Origin: [Leptolyngbya] sp. PCC 7376
GTDB lineage: Bacteria; Cyanobacteriota; Cyanobacteriia; Cyanobacteriales; MRBY01
Assembly (NCBI RefSeq): GCF_000316605.1
Contig: NC_019683.1
Location: 1,596,036 to 1,660,035 of the forward strand
Direction of reading: 5' to 3'
Length of the DNA: 64,000 nt
A program made the translations under genes and the position numbers. Positions 8,611 through 17,764 of the stretch are shown one piece after another (positions within the stretch are counted from its first letter, which is position 1; each line of letters starts with the position of its first letter). The notes beneath the pieces are model-generated. The model saw only the letters and a list, made by a program, of their open reading frames with translations, was not told where the DNA came from and ran no database searches.

Positions 8611-9267
8611 TTATTTACCCATTTGAGCTGCAACTTCTGCCGCAAAATCTTCCTCTTTCTTCTCGATGCCTTCACCAAGAACAAAGCGTTGGAAACGACG
8701 AATTTGAATATTTTCGCCAATCTCTGCCACAGTTCGTTTAACAAGCTCATCAACAGTGATGTTTTGATCGCGAATGTAAGGTTGGTCAAGGAGAGAAAGT
8801 TCCTTGAGACGCTTACCAATACGACCTGAAACAATCTTTTCTTTAATGTTGTCGGGCTTGCCACCGAGGTCATCACGACCCATTTCGATTTCACGCTCTT
8901 TATCCGCGATCTCAGCAGGAATATCCTCGACCTTAACGTATTGAACGTTAGGACAAGCTGCAATCTGCATTGCAATCCCTTTCGCGAGATCCTTAAAGAT
9001 ATCACCACGAGCGACAAAGTCAGTCTCACAGTTCACTTCAACGAGAACGCCAATGCCACCACCCGTGTGGATATAGCTCTCCACTAAACCTTCAGCTGCG
9101 ACACGACCCGCCTTTTTCTCGGCAGAGGTAATGCCTTTCTGACGGAGCCACTCAATCGACTTAGCGATATCACCATCAGTTTCTGATAAGGCTTTTTTAC
9201 AGTCCATCATGCCTGCGCCAGTTTTATCGCGCAGTTCTTTTACAAGCTTTGCAGAAATTTTTGCCAT
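8611..9267 (-). CDS. tsf: Translation elongation factor Ts
   Basis: EF-Ts recycles EF-Tu by releasing GDP. The 218-residue protein begins [20 protein letters not shown], the standard EF-Ts N-terminus, and continues with MMDCKKAL and [10 protein letters not shown], the signature of the core domain. It is the short cyanobacterial form. I place the start at ATG 9267; an upstream ATG at 9297 adds ten residues that do not match the family. It lies 40 bp downstream of rpsB in the usual rpsB-tsf order. Confidence 0.95.
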   Translation of the reverse strand: MAKISAKLVKELRDKTGAGMMDCKKALSETDGDIAKSIEWLRQKGITSAEKKAGRVAAEGLVESYIHTGGGIGVLVEVNCETDFVARGDIFKDLAKGIAMQIAACPNVQYVKVEDIPAEIADKEREIEMGRDDLGGKPDNIKEKIVSGRIGKRLKELSLLDQPYIRDQNITVDELVKRTVAEIGENIQIRRFQRFVLGEGIEKKEEDFAAEVAAQMGK

Positions 9268-9307
9268 TTGCTGTTTACCAAAAAATGTTTGGATCAATCA
9301 AAAAATA

Positions 9308-10180
9308 TTACGCTGATTCAGAATTAGTCTCGCTGGAAGTCTCAGCAACTTCTGCAGGAGGAGTTGTCTCGACAGCTTCAACTGTTTCAACAGCTTCAAC
9401 TTCTTCGACAGCTTCAACTTCTTCGACAGCTGCGGGGATATCGCTAATTTCTTCGATAGCCTCTTCAAACTCTTCGTAGTTCTCACCCTTAACAGGTTGA
9501 CCATGGCGACCGGAATAAATTGCATCAGCGAGTTTGCCAACAATCAATTTAATCGAGCGAATCGCATCATCATTTGCAGGGATAGGGAGATCTACGGTGT
9601 GAGGATCGCAGTTGGTATCCAACAAAGAAACGATAGGGATATTGAGCTTGCGGCATTCCTGGATTGCGTTGTGCTCACGACGTTGGTCGATCACAACAAC
9701 GATGTCAGGAATCTTGCGCATGTTCTTGATACCGCCGAGATACTTCTGGAGCTTGTCGAGTTCACGACGGAGCATAGAGGCTTCTTTTTTAGGGCGACGG
9801 TCAAGGTTGCCGCTATCTTGAAGGGATTCAAGTTCTTTTAGGCGCTCAACACGGGTTTTAATTGTTTCCCAGTTTGTGAGCATACCGCCGAGCCAACGTT
9901 GGTTGATGTAGAATGCACCACAACGTTTTGCTTCTTGGGCAATAATGCCTGCGGCTTGACGCTTCGTTCCAACAAAAAGAACGCGCTTACCGTTCTCGGA
10001 AGCATCCTTCATGTAGGCATATGCTTCTTCAACAAGTTGGGCGGTTTGAACGAGGTCAATGATGTGTACGCCGTTGCGAGAAGTATAGATGTACTGGGAC
10101 ATCTTAGGGTTCCAACGACGGGTCTGGTGACCAAAGTGGACGCCAGATTCTAATAGTTCTGCGAGAGAAACTACGGGCAT
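9308..10180 (-). CDS. rpsB: 30S ribosomal protein S2, with a repetitive acidic tail
   Basis: S2 binds the small-subunit head-body junction. The N-terminus ([20 protein letters not shown]) and motifs such as [12 protein letters not shown] and [19 protein letters not shown] are typical. The core ends near residue 235 at [11 protein letters not shown]. About 50 further residues form an acidic Glu/Val/Ala tail built on a six-residue repeat (VEAVEE), encoded by three 18-bp DNA repeats at 9370-9423. The tail makes the protein 290 residues, longer than most bacterial S2. The Shine-Dalgarno AGGAG is well placed before ATG 10180. Structured leader DNA lies upstream at 10201-10260. Confidence 0.95.
   Translation of the reverse strand: MPVVSLAELLESGVHFGHQTRRWNPKMSQYIYTSRNGVHIIDLVQTAQLVEEAYAYMKDASENGKRVLFVGTKRQAAGIIAQEAKRCGAFYINQRWLGGMLTNWETIKTRVERLKELESLQDSGNLDRRPKKEASMLRRELDKLQKYLGGIKNMRKIPDIVVVIDQRREHNAIQECRKLNIPIVSLLDTNCDPHTVDLPIPANDDAIRSIKLIVGKLADAIYSGRHGQPVKGENYEEFEEAIEEISDIPAAVEEVEAVEEVEAVETVEAVETTPPAEVAETSSETNSESA
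9370..9423 (-). repeat. Three tandem 18-bp repeats inside the rpsB 3' end
   Basis: Three consecutive copies of a unit close to CGACAGCTTCAACTTCTT (plus-strand reading) start at 9370, 9388 and 9406, with a partial fourth at 9424. The last two full copies differ by only one base. They encode the VEAVEE-like acidic repeat of the S2 tail. Confidence 0.8.
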
Positions 10181-10211
10181 ATTCTTTTAACTCCTATTCG
10201 GGTTAAACCTC

Positions 10212-10258
10212 CATCTGGGGACATTTCTTTTTAGGAAACACCCGAAGGATCCCAGATG
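10212..10258 (-). promoter_or_regulatory. Hairpin in the rpsB-tsf 5' leader (possible autoregulatory element)
   Basis: CATCTGGG (10212-10219) and CCCAGATG (10251-10258) form a perfect 8-bp stem. A smaller nested stem (TTTC/GAAA) lies in the 31-base loop. The structure sits about 30-80 bases upstream of the rpsB start on the transcribed strand. Ribosomal operons are often autoregulated through such leaders; that role is inferred here. No T-run follows, so it is not a typical terminator. Confidence 0.4.
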
Positions 10259-10378
10259 TGCGTTTTTAGACAACTTTAAAAGGGTAGCATAATAGGCCAA
10301 TAATTCTTTATTCTTTTTCTGGCGATCGCCCCTGCGAAAGTGTTTGAGGAAATATTGAAGCTATTTGAAAATCAAGAA

Positions 10379-11086
10379 TTACCAGCGAATTTTGAATTGC
10401 TGAAAGAGTTCTCCTTCCTGTTGTCTCGTGATTCTTGCGCCAGATTTTTTGATGAGGGCTTCCCAATCTTTTAAATCTTCTAGAAATACTTCTGTGCCGA
10501 GATAGGTTTCGATAATAGACCAGTCTTCGGCAATGTCTGCATCGGGATTAATCACGTCAAAGACAAAAAAGCTGGCAGGTTTCAATACTCGCTTGACCTG
10601 TTCGAGTACGGTCTCCCAATATTCAATGGGGTAATAACAGCTAAACCCGGTGGCGATCGCCATATCAAAAAAATCTTTCTCATATTCCTCCAGATGATGA
10701 GCAGGCTTATTCGAAATATTCTTAAATAATTTGGAATTCAGCTGGGGCGCGCGAGATTGAATTAGTTCAGTGGCGATTTTACTGACGTCATGCCCATAAA
10801 AATAAGCATTCCAATCACGCCATGGATAAATAAGAAAACTAATGCCACAACCGATATCAAGACAGCGCTGGCGTTTTTTAGGTTTTACTAATGTCCAAAA
10901 TTCTGAAGTCACACGATTTTGGAGCTTGCCAGATTGCCAATCAAGAAAAATTGGAAGCGCTTGAACCTCATCTGGTAGATCTGGCTTTTTATTTTGAAAC
11001 TCCTGATCGAATCGTTTTGAGACAGCCTCAGATATTTCAAACCATTGCAATTCAGATTGGTTGCCTGTCGGAATTGAATAGGTCAT
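10379..11086 (-). CDS. Class I SAM-dependent methyltransferase
   Basis: A 235-residue soluble protein with the Rossmann SAM-binding motif CLDIGCGISFLIYPW, then YFYGHDVSKIATELI (motif II) and an FDMAIATGF segment like motif IV. The later EQVKRVLKPASFFVFDVINP is typical of methyltransferase-11 type enzymes. The substrate is not evident. I prefer ATG 11086, because GGGGAG lies seven bases upstream; a GTG at 11101 would add five residues and absorb that ribosome site. It stands alone on the minus strand upstream of the rpsB leader. Confidence 0.8.
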   Translation of the reverse strand: MTYSIPTGNQSELQWFEISEAVSKRFDQEFQNKKPDLPDEVQALPIFLDWQSGKLQNRVTSEFWTLVKPKKRQRCLDIGCGISFLIYPWRDWNAYFYGHDVSKIATELIQSRAPQLNSKLFKNISNKPAHHLEEYEKDFFDMAIATGFSCYYPIEYWETVLEQVKRVLKPASFFVFDVINPDADIAEDWSIIETYLGTEVFLEDLKDWEALIKKSGARITRQQEGELFQQFKIRW

Positions 11087-11365
11087 GGCGTGTCTCCCCA
11101 CAAAGGTGTTTTGGCATTCTAGCGGAGATAAAGTTGTTTCTTCCTCGGTTTATGTAACTGTGTAAAGCCAGAGCACTCTTATTTCCCAGCCTACTAAAGA
11201 AGAATTTACTGAAAATGGAAATAGTTAAGCTAATTAATATGTCTAAAACTAATTCTTTTTCTTTCTACTTTTTCTTTCTAAAAAAATGATACTGGAAATC
11301 AATATCATAAACTATTTTCTGTGATATCTGACATGAATTTATTCTTAGAACCTATAAATTCCAAA
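11087..11365. other. AT-rich intergenic stretch without a gene
   Basis: Between the methyltransferase start and the terminator of the RTX gene. It is strongly AT-rich with no supportable ORF. The methyltransferase promoter should be here, but I see no clear -35/-10 pair. Confidence 0.5.
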
Positions 11366-11398
11366 TAAAAAAGCCCTTCAATCTAATGATGAAGAGCT
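11366..11398 (-). terminator. Terminator of the small RTX gene
   Basis: Read on the minus strand, a 9-bp stem AGCTCTTCA / TGAAGGGCT (one G-T wobble) is followed by six T residues. It lies 47 bp downstream of the RTX gene stop. Confidence 0.7.
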
Positions 11399-11444
11399 CT
11401 AGTTCACATCTTAAAAATAAAAGATTAGATTCTAGTTTGAGAAA

Positions 11445-12107
11445 TTAAATCCCAATCATGATGTCTCCATGAGAGAGATTGGCATGATTTGATAAAGTTG
11501 CAAATTGAACTTGTGCTGAACCACCAACACCATCAGCATCAAAATACAGAGCACCTGTAGACTGATCGTAAATAAAATGCTGGTCAGCAGTTGTTGCGCT
11601 GGAACCAATCACAAAAGACTCTGCGCCTAAGATACCAGCATCTATATCGAAGGCACCAAAACCATTACGGTCGATGCGAATTTGATCTGCACCGAATCCA
11701 AAATCAGTAATGACATCAACACCATCTGAATAACTGGTGAAGTAAAAAGAGTCATCACCGCCGGCACCTGTGAGAATGTCATCGCCGGCATATCCCACCA
11801 CTAACTCGTCTACACTGCTACCAGTGAGGACATCATTCTGGTCACTGCCTTCGAGATAAAGCTCAGCCTCAACTCCTATAGTCGTACTGTTATTGATACC
11901 ATTATTTGATAAGCCTGCTACTCGCTCAGTCATCAAGTGTGGTAATAGAGGATCACATCCCTCAAGAGTTATCTCTCTTGCCGCTTCAGCAGCTGCCAAA
12001 GCATCGACGACTATTGAAAAAATTGTAGGATCAATTTGGGTATCAGCTTGTGGTTCGCTGGTACCTAGGCTCAATCCTAGTAAGTCGATTAATGCACCCT
12101 GAGTCAT
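11445..12107 (-). CDS. Small RTX (haemolysin-type calcium-binding repeat) protein
   Basis: A 220-residue acidic protein without a Sec signal peptide. After about 85 residues of unrecognised sequence come RTX nonapeptide-like units (LVVGYAGDDILTGAGGDDS), then DVITDFGFGADQIRI and a C-terminal segment TGALYFDADGVGGSAQVQF typical of the end of RTX exoproteins. RTX proteins bind calcium and usually leave by type I secretion using a C-terminal signal. No ABC exporter is nearby. At 220 residues with very few repeats it is short for the family. It sits in an AT-rich patch with about 360 and 470 bp of non-coding DNA on its two sides. Confidence 0.72.
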   Translation of the reverse strand: MTQGALIDLLGLSLGTSEPQADTQIDPTIFSIVVDALAAAEAAREITLEGCDPLLPHLMTERVAGLSNNGINNSTTIGVEAELYLEGSDQNDVLTGSSVDELVVGYAGDDILTGAGGDDSFYFTSYSDGVDVITDFGFGADQIRIDRNGFGAFDIDAGILGAESFVIGSSATTADQHFIYDQSTGALYFDADGVGGSAQVQFATLSNHANLSHGDIMIGI

Positions 12108-12496
12108 TAATAGTCTCCTAGATATAAATATTTAGTTTTTGGGTAGTAGATGTACTTGGAAGTATATAAAAAAAAGCTCAGGTAAAACAAGACACTTTTA
12201 ATGATTTCTAACTAAGCCAAATAGCTGAGATACATTAGTTCTAAATATGTATCGAAATTACTTGAAATTATTGTTGTTTAGTGTGTCAAGTATTTGGGAT
12301 GAAATGTTCTTGAATTTTGACTTTAACTATTTGTCATCTGTGAATGAAAAATATTAATTTTGTGAAGATTGAGTGTGCTTTGATTCTTTAGGGTTTGAGG
12401 TCGTTTTTTGCCAAACTCTTTTCTCTTGAAAAATATAGAGTGGATTAATACTTGAAAGGGGAAAAACAGAATATTTTTTTATGATTTATATTGCTT
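12108..12496. other. AT-rich non-coding region upstream of the small RTX gene
   Basis: About 390 bp of very AT-rich DNA with no ORF worth calling. It should hold the RTX promoter. No HIP1 site occurs here, unlike most of the window, which fits a recently acquired or fast-evolving segment. Confidence 0.5.
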
Positions 12497-12531
12497 TGAA
12501 TAAACTCAAATCATAAATTTGAGTTTATTCA
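12497..12531. terminator. Perfect 15-bp inverted repeat downstream of the lipoate ligase gene
   Basis: TGAATAAACTCAAAT (12497-12511) is exactly complementary to 12517-12531, with a 5-base loop CATAA. It lies 44 bp beyond the stop of the minus-strand ligase gene. It may act as a terminator, but there is no T-run on either side and the stem is AT-rich, so the role is uncertain. Confidence 0.45.
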
Positions 12532-12574
12532 TCGGAAATTGCTGTTTGGTTAATAAATGAGGTTTGTAAGACTT

Positions 12575-13300
12575 TTATGCTTCGTTATCAGAATGGATAT
12601 TTTGCCGATCAGTAGCGCTAAGATCTTGTTCTTGAAGCTGTATTCCTTGTTGTTCTTTGATGCTGGATAAGAGTGTTTGAATCAACGTAGTAATTGAAAG
12701 ATTGGGAAGAGGAGAGCTGTCTAGCAATAACTCATTGAAAATGTTTTGATAGAGCTGAGCATCAGGGTTTAGACGGATTGAGCCATGTTGTAATACTGCG
12801 TTTTTGCGGCGGAGTTGTGCAGAGCCAATTAGTTTGTAGCCGTCTGCTGTGACGAGATCAGCGCTTGTATGGGTGCGAAAGCAGTTGTCATGGTGAGCAT
12901 AATTTCGAATGCAATCGCCATACTGTAGCGCAATACCTAATTCACGAAAACCCGCAATCAGAAATTCACAGAGTTTTTTATACTTCTGACAGCGATCGCC
13001 CTTCATGTCGGAAGTGATAATGGCGTAGGTGAGATCGCCTTGATGCAATACTGCTCGTCCACCACTAGGCCGACGGACAATGTCAATTTTCTTGCCGTTG
13101 TAGGTTAGGTTATGCCATGTTTTCGGATATTTGCGCTGGTTGTGTCCCAAGGAAATGGCGACAGGTTTCCATGTATAAAATCGCAGGACTGAAGGCATTT
13201 TTCCGGCGAGATGTTGGTTTAAGAGCCATTCATCAATCGCCATTTGAGTTGCACCATCAGCTTCTAATGGTGAGATATATCGCCAAATATTTGGAGACAT
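12575..13300 (-). CDS. Lipoate/octanoate protein ligase family (LplA/LipM-like)
   Basis: A 241-residue biotin/lipoate ligase fold protein. Family motifs are RRPSGGRAVLHQGDLTYAI and a Lys in GYKLIGSAQ, the segment that carries the catalytic lysine in this fold. A cysteine in HDNCFRTHTSADL could correspond to the LipM octanoyl-transfer cysteine. It would attach lipoate or octanoate to the E2 and H subunits of 2-oxoacid dehydrogenases and the glycine cleavage system. LplA or LipM chemistry cannot be settled by eye. Its start directly abuts the end of the guanylyltransferase gene (13300/13301), so the two are likely one transcript. Confidence 0.82.
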   Translation of the reverse strand: MSPNIWRYISPLEADGATQMAIDEWLLNQHLAGKMPSVLRFYTWKPVAISLGHNQRKYPKTWHNLTYNGKKIDIVRRPSGGRAVLHQGDLTYAIITSDMKGDRCQKYKKLCEFLIAGFRELGIALQYGDCIRNYAHHDNCFRTHTSADLVTADGYKLIGSAQLRRKNAVLQHGSIRLNPDAQLYQNIFNELLLDSSPLPNLSITTLIQTLLSSIKEQQGIQLQEQDLSATDRQNIHSDNEA

Positions 13301-14329
13301 CTACAGCAACTCTTCGGGGAGTTTGCCAAGAATTTTTTTGATATCTTGACTGCGATTTTTATCGAGAACAATGGTTACATTACCCTGCCGCACCACCACC
13401 ACATCAGAAACGCCTAGGGTCACAACAGTCTCATCGGGATTATCGCTATAGACGATGGAGCCACTGGTGTCGAAGGCTTTGTAATTGCCAACATTCACAT
13501 TTTTGGTCTCATCGGGTGGCAATAATCTTTCGAGCGATCGCCAATCTCCGAGATCATCCCAACCGAATTCTGCGGGGAGCACATAGGCATTTTGAGTCTT
13601 TTCCATCAGAGCAAAATCAACACTGATTTTTGGTAACTCTGCGTAGGCATTGGTGCCTTTTTCTTGGAGAGGTTTTAGGATTTCGGGCGCATGGAGGGCT
13701 AATTCTTTGAGCGCTGTGCCAATGGAAAAGAGGAAAATACCGCTATTCCAACTGAATTTGCCAGTGTCGAGAAAAGATTTGGCCGTCGCTTCGTCAGGCT
13801 TTTCGCGAAATTGACTTACTTTGCAAATCTCATTTTCTGCCATATCTCCTTGCTCGATATAGCCATAGCCTGTCGCAGGATATTCGGGCTTAATGCCAAT
13901 GGTGGCGATCGCCTGCCGTGATGCTACAAAATTTGCTGCTTGATTTAAAGTCGCGAGAAATTTGGGTTCATCACCAATCCAGTGATCTGCCGGAAAAAAG
14001 GCCACCACTGTATCTTCGTCATAATGTTTCGCTAGTTCAACACAAGTCCAGGCGATCGCTGCGGCTGTATCCCGTCGATCTGGTTCAACTAAAATATTTT
14101 TCTGCGGTAATTCTGGCAATTGTTCTTGTACTTGATCCGCAATCATTGAGGCGGTCACAATCCATAGATTGTCCCATTGCCCATCCGGTAATAAACGCTT
14201 AGCTGTGGCCTGCAATAGACTGACCCCAGACCCGTCTAAACTCAAAAATTGTTTGGGGCGATCGCGGCGACTGAGAGGCCAAAACCGTTCACCCTTACCG
14301 CCTGCCAAAATTACCGGAATAAAAGCCAT
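13301..14329 (-). CDS. manC: Mannose-1-phosphate guanylyltransferase
   Basis: The enzyme makes GDP-mannose from mannose-1-phosphate and GTP for polysaccharides and glycolipids. The N-terminal nucleotide-binding signature is ILAGGKGERFWPLSRRDRPK. Further family motifs are FFPADHWIGDEP, KPEYPATGYGYIEQG and KFSWNSGIFLF. At 342 residues it is the short form lacking the C-terminal isomerase (cupin) domain of ManC/AlgA bifunctional enzymes. The ligase gene follows without a gap; the small membrane protein gene at 14348 is 18 bp upstream on the same strand. Confidence 0.92.
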   Translation of the reverse strand: MAFIPVILAGGKGERFWPLSRRDRPKQFLSLDGSGVSLLQATAKRLLPDGQWDNLWIVTASMIADQVQEQLPELPQKNILVEPDRRDTAAAIAWTCVELAKHYDEDTVVAFFPADHWIGDEPKFLATLNQAANFVASRQAIATIGIKPEYPATGYGYIEQGDMAENEICKVSQFREKPDEATAKSFLDTGKFSWNSGIFLFSIGTALKELALHAPEILKPLQEKGTNAYAELPKISVDFALMEKTQNAYVLPAEFGWDDLGDWRSLERLLPPDETKNVNVGNYKAFDTSGSIVYSDNPDETVVTLGVSDVVVVRQGNVTIVLDKNRSQDIKKILGKLPEELL

Positions 14330-14347
14330 ATTGCTGATTGCCTGTGG

Positions 14348-14560
14348 TTAATTGCGATACGCCTTTGCGGAGGCGCGAATCCATGTTGTTGCAGCGATTA
14401 TAAAAGGAATCAGGAAAAACAAAAAGCCAAATCGAAGAGGGTGTTCTCGTACATAAGGTTGCGACACCATGAGGGCAACAATCAAGCCGCCATACAATAA
14501 CCCTGCCACCGGTAATCCAAGTACCAGCATGGCAAATTTATCTTCGTTATCCATCGCCAA
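14348..14560 (-). CDS. Small two-TM membrane protein, unknown
   Basis: Seventy residues with two hydrophobic segments (AMLVLGLPVAGLLYGGLIVA and FGFLFFLIPFIIAATTWI) joined by a polar loop YVREHPLR. I do not recognise a named family. It lies 18 bp upstream of the guanylyltransferase gene on the same strand, and the two may be co-transcribed. A second ATG two codons in (MDNEDKF) is an equally good start. Confidence 0.6.
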   Translation of the reverse strand: MAMDNEDKFAMLVLGLPVAGLLYGGLIVALMVSQPYVREHPLRFGFLFFLIPFIIAATTWIRASAKAYRN

Positions 14561-14720
14561 ATATCCTTGTCACGACTGGTCTATTTTCAAGCTTATCGCG
14601 ACTATCAAAACATGGTTGTATGTTGCAGATAAATGTCACCATAAAATTGAAAGAATAAAAAAGAGGCGATATAAAAAAGAGACGATCGCCCCTTCTCTGG
14701 CTTTGGATAGCCCAAATATT

Positions 14721-17342
14721 CTAGGCAATATGCTGTAAAACCATTCCCGGATTAATTTGACTTACCATTTCAGCAGTTTGTAATTGTCTGCGCATGGCTG
14801 TTGGCGAACCCTTCGTTAATTCCACTGAAGAATTAGCATTTGGGTCACTCTTCTGCTTTGTCTGAGCTGCTGCCCACCGTTCGTAGGCTTCCTTAATCTG
14901 TTGCTTTTCGCTGTACTCAACGATTTTTACTTCTGCCAGTTCATGGTGCTTTGAGTCGTCAGAAATTTGCTTAAGGAAAGCTACTGCTTCACTAAACTCC
15001 CGTGCTTCGGCATGGTTAACTGCCTGTTGGAGATAGAAGTGATTGCGAACAGCTTTTTTATTTTTATATTCCGCGAGCTTATCCGTAATGACATTGGCAA
15101 ACTTGCTATTGGGAGGTGCTTCCGCCAAAGTCACCAGAGCTTCATTGAACTTATATTCAGTCGCTAGATCAAACGCCTTTTGAACCCGCTGATAAGCTGC
15201 CACATCAATTTCAAATTGTGCTGCTTCGACCAGTTCACCTACCTGTTTCTGTAGAGCTGGATCTTTTAGTTCTTTGCCTTTTGCGACAACTTCTTGCCAA
15301 TTTTTCGATTCGTGGGCAGTGGCGATCGCCTCTACTTGAGAGGTTTGTGTTTGGAGTTCACCTTCCCAGTTAGCAAGGTTTGCTTGGACATCTTGGTAAT
15401 TCGGTGCATCTTGAGGAATCGCTTTAGCAATATTAATGGCCTCAGGTAGGTTTCCTTGAGCATAAATATCCTGTGCCCGTTGGAACTCGTTTTGGGCGGG
15501 AGCTGATGTTTCCGTGGGAGTTGAAGCTGGAGTTGCTTCGGTTATAGCCGGTTCTGTGGCTTCGGTTATAGCCGGTTCTGTGGCTTCGGTTTCCGCCGCT
15601 GTAGCTTCAGTTTCGATAGAAGGAGTTTCTGCTTCAGTTGCTGTAGGTTCTGTCTCTACAGTTTCTGTAGCTTCAGCTTCGGTTGCGGCAGGCTCTGTTA
15701 CTTCAGTTGCAGCGGCGGCTATAGTCTCTGTTTCTGTTGTTGCCGATGCTTGTACTGTTTCACCTTGACCTTGTTGGAGTTCGCCTTCCCATTGCGCTAA
15801 ATTTTCCTGAGCCTGTTGATATGCAGGGCTTTGTTGAGGAATGGCCTTTGCAATGGCGATCGCCTCAGGTAGATCCCCTTGAGCATATGCATCCTGCGCT
15901 CTTTGGAAATCATTGTCTGGAGAATCCGCGGTCGCCATATTTTTAATGAGATGCTGTAATCCAAATGCGATTAGCAGACCATTAATGAGAACCACACTAA
16001 TACTGACTAAGGCAAGAACTGGCAACTTTTTACCAGATTTTTTCCGTTTCAATTTGGAAGGGAGATCACTCGCGCTGAGTTCGGATGTATTTTCTGCATC
16101 TGGATCCGCAACGATGTCGTCGTCATCATCGTCATCGTCTCTAAGCTCTGAAATTAGGGAGTCGTCAATCTCCAGATATTCTGGCTTGTCTTGAATATAT
16201 GTTTCCTCATAGAAATCCTCATCATCCAACTGAATGTAGGTTTCCTTTGACAGTTCTGGCGGCAAATCGACATCGTCCCCAAACCGATCGGCGATAGAAG
16301 GTTCTAGCTCTTCTGGTGCTGGCAGTGTGAGTCCTTCGTCGGCAGGATCTGGCTTTTTAAATAAGGTGTCATCCTCAAAAGAGATATTGCCGTAATCAAT
16401 GGCAAGGGGCGTGGAATCATCAAAGGTATGGAGAAATGTATCTAATTCTTCTAAAAGCTCTGCCGCACGTTCGAAGCGATCGCCAATGTCTGGCTTCACC
16501 ATCCGCGAAATGATCGCCACTAACTGACGGCAAGCCTCAGGGTGATCAATCTTGACGTACTGATCCCAAACAAACTCGCCTGTGTGACTATCTTTTTTAA
16601 TCCGAGCTGGATCCAATCCTGTCCAAGCCTGAATTGCCATGACACCCAGTGCATAAAAATCACTACAAGCCTGGGGCTGACCATTCATTTGCTCGGGCGC
16701 AAGATAGCCGGATGGACTGACCGTAATCTTGGTGCGTAATGAAGTTAGGGAAGAATCATCATTACTTGTTTGGAAACCGGGGATATATTGTGCCGATCCA
16801 AAATCAATAATTACAAGGCGACCATCAGGCTCACGACTAATAATATTGTTGGGCTTTAGATCGCAGTGAATAATTTTTTGGCTGTGGACAAATTGCAACG
16901 TCTCACAAATATCATGGATAAAGCGGGCAACTTCGTAAACACTCCAGCAATTGTCACTGTATTCACTCATTGGCAAAGCATTGTGAATGAGTTTGCCTTC
17001 GATGAGTTCTTGGACGAGATACCAGCCTTGATCCGTGATGCCAAAGTAATCGATTAGCCGTGGAATCTGGGGATGAACGCTTAAAACCTGTAGGTGCTTT
17101 GCTTCCTTGAGAAACAAGCGCATATTCGTCTTATATAGACGAGGAATTTCTTTATTGTAGGGGTAATGTTTTAGGACACACTTCGGCTCAGTCGGCTGCG
17201 ACAGATCTTGGACAAGATAAGTCCGCGATAAAGCGCCACCTTTCAGCTTACTCAGGACTTGATAGCGACCCTGAATAATGCTACCGATAATTAATGTATT
17301 GGAATTAGAATTTCTTTCTAATAAATTGCTCACATTCATCAC
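14721..17342 (-). CDS. Membrane Ser/Thr protein kinase with duplicated C-terminal repeat domain
   Basis: An 873-residue Hanks-type kinase. The kinase domain (about 27-300) has Lys58, the catalytic loop HCDLKPNNI (Asp161), DFGSAQY (Asp180) and APEQ. An acidic linker with eight consecutive Asp (402-409) leads to one TM helix at about 440-463, so kinase and linker are cytoplasmic and the rest is outside. The outer part has two near-copies of a 45-residue TPR-like unit (FQRAQDAYAQGDLPEA and FQRAQDIYAQGNLPEA) joined by a Thr/Glu/Ala-rich spacer, then more helical repeats. A sensor or protein-binding ectodomain is the natural reading, but its ligand is unknown. It is monocistronic. Confidence 0.88.
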   Translation of the reverse strand: MMNVSNLLERNSNSNTLIIGSIIQGRYQVLSKLKGGALSRTYLVQDLSQPTEPKCVLKHYPYNKEIPRLYKTNMRLFLKEAKHLQVLSVHPQIPRLIDYFGITDQGWYLVQELIEGKLIHNALPMSEYSDNCWSVYEVARFIHDICETLQFVHSQKIIHCDLKPNNIISREPDGRLVIIDFGSAQYIPGFQTSNDDSSLTSLRTKITVSPSGYLAPEQMNGQPQACSDFYALGVMAIQAWTGLDPARIKKDSHTGEFVWDQYVKIDHPEACRQLVAIISRMVKPDIGDRFERAAELLEELDTFLHTFDDSTPLAIDYGNISFEDDTLFKKPDPADEGLTLPAPEELEPSIADRFGDDVDLPPELSKETYIQLDDEDFYEETYIQDKPEYLEIDDSLISELRDDDDDDDDIVADPDAENTSELSASDLPSKLKRKKSGKKLPVLALVSISVVLINGLLIAFGLQHLIKNMATADSPDNDFQRAQDAYAQGDLPEAIAIAKAIPQQSPAYQQAQENLAQWEGELQQGQGETVQASATTETETIAAAATEVTEPAATEAEATETVETEPTATEAETPSIETEATAAETEATEPAITEATEPAITEATPASTPTETSAPAQNEFQRAQDIYAQGNLPEAINIAKAIPQDAPNYQDVQANLANWEGELQTQTSQVEAIATAHESKNWQEVVAKGKELKDPALQKQVGELVEAAQFEIDVAAYQRVQKAFDLATEYKFNEALVTLAEAPPNSKFANVITDKLAEYKNKKAVRNHFYLQQAVNHAEAREFSEAVAFLKQISDDSKHHELAEVKIVEYSEKQQIKEAYERWAAAQTKQKSDPNANSSVELTKGSPTAMRRQLQTAEMVSQINPGMVLQHIA

Positions 17343-17764
17343 CCTAAAGATTCCTTTCTACTGTTCTGGGAGCAGGCTCGATTATCCGGAAATTCTAGTG
17401 CTGTAGTTTCAGTAATATTGCTATTGTTGTGACGTTGTGAAGATGCACTAGTGTTTGGAGCGGATTATCCTTTCGTGTAAGGGTTTTCGCTTGATTGAGA
17501 CAGGGTTAGGTGATCGCCCATCAAGGCTCAAAAAGATTCAATTAATGACTATTTTGACTTTTTTAAAGAGTTGGTAAAGTTAGTGTTTGACTGTCGACTA
17601 AAATCACTGGGCATAATGTCAATTTGCTGTTTTTTTACTGTTGTTTGGGAATCGGGAATTGGCGATCGCTACCTTTCTCTTTGACTGCTTATTGGAGGAT
17701 GATCTATCGAAGCCGTCAAAATTAGGCTATTCTCATTACCTGATCGCCTGTTTAGGGAAAATGT
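17343..17764. other. Intergenic region between divergent genes
   Basis: About 420 bp between the Ser/Thr kinase (minus) and exoD-like (plus) genes. It contains one HIP1 site near 17661 and no supportable ORF. A TTGACT (17587) and CATAAT (17612) pair on the plus strand has a 19-base spacer, which is longer than ideal, so I do not call it a promoter. Both gene promoters are expected here. Confidence 0.5.

Noticed and set aside
15514-15768. Plus-strand repetitive ORF opposite the Ser/Thr kinase gene
   Set aside because: It is the complement of the Thr/Glu/Ala-rich linker repeats; low complexity keeps both frames open.
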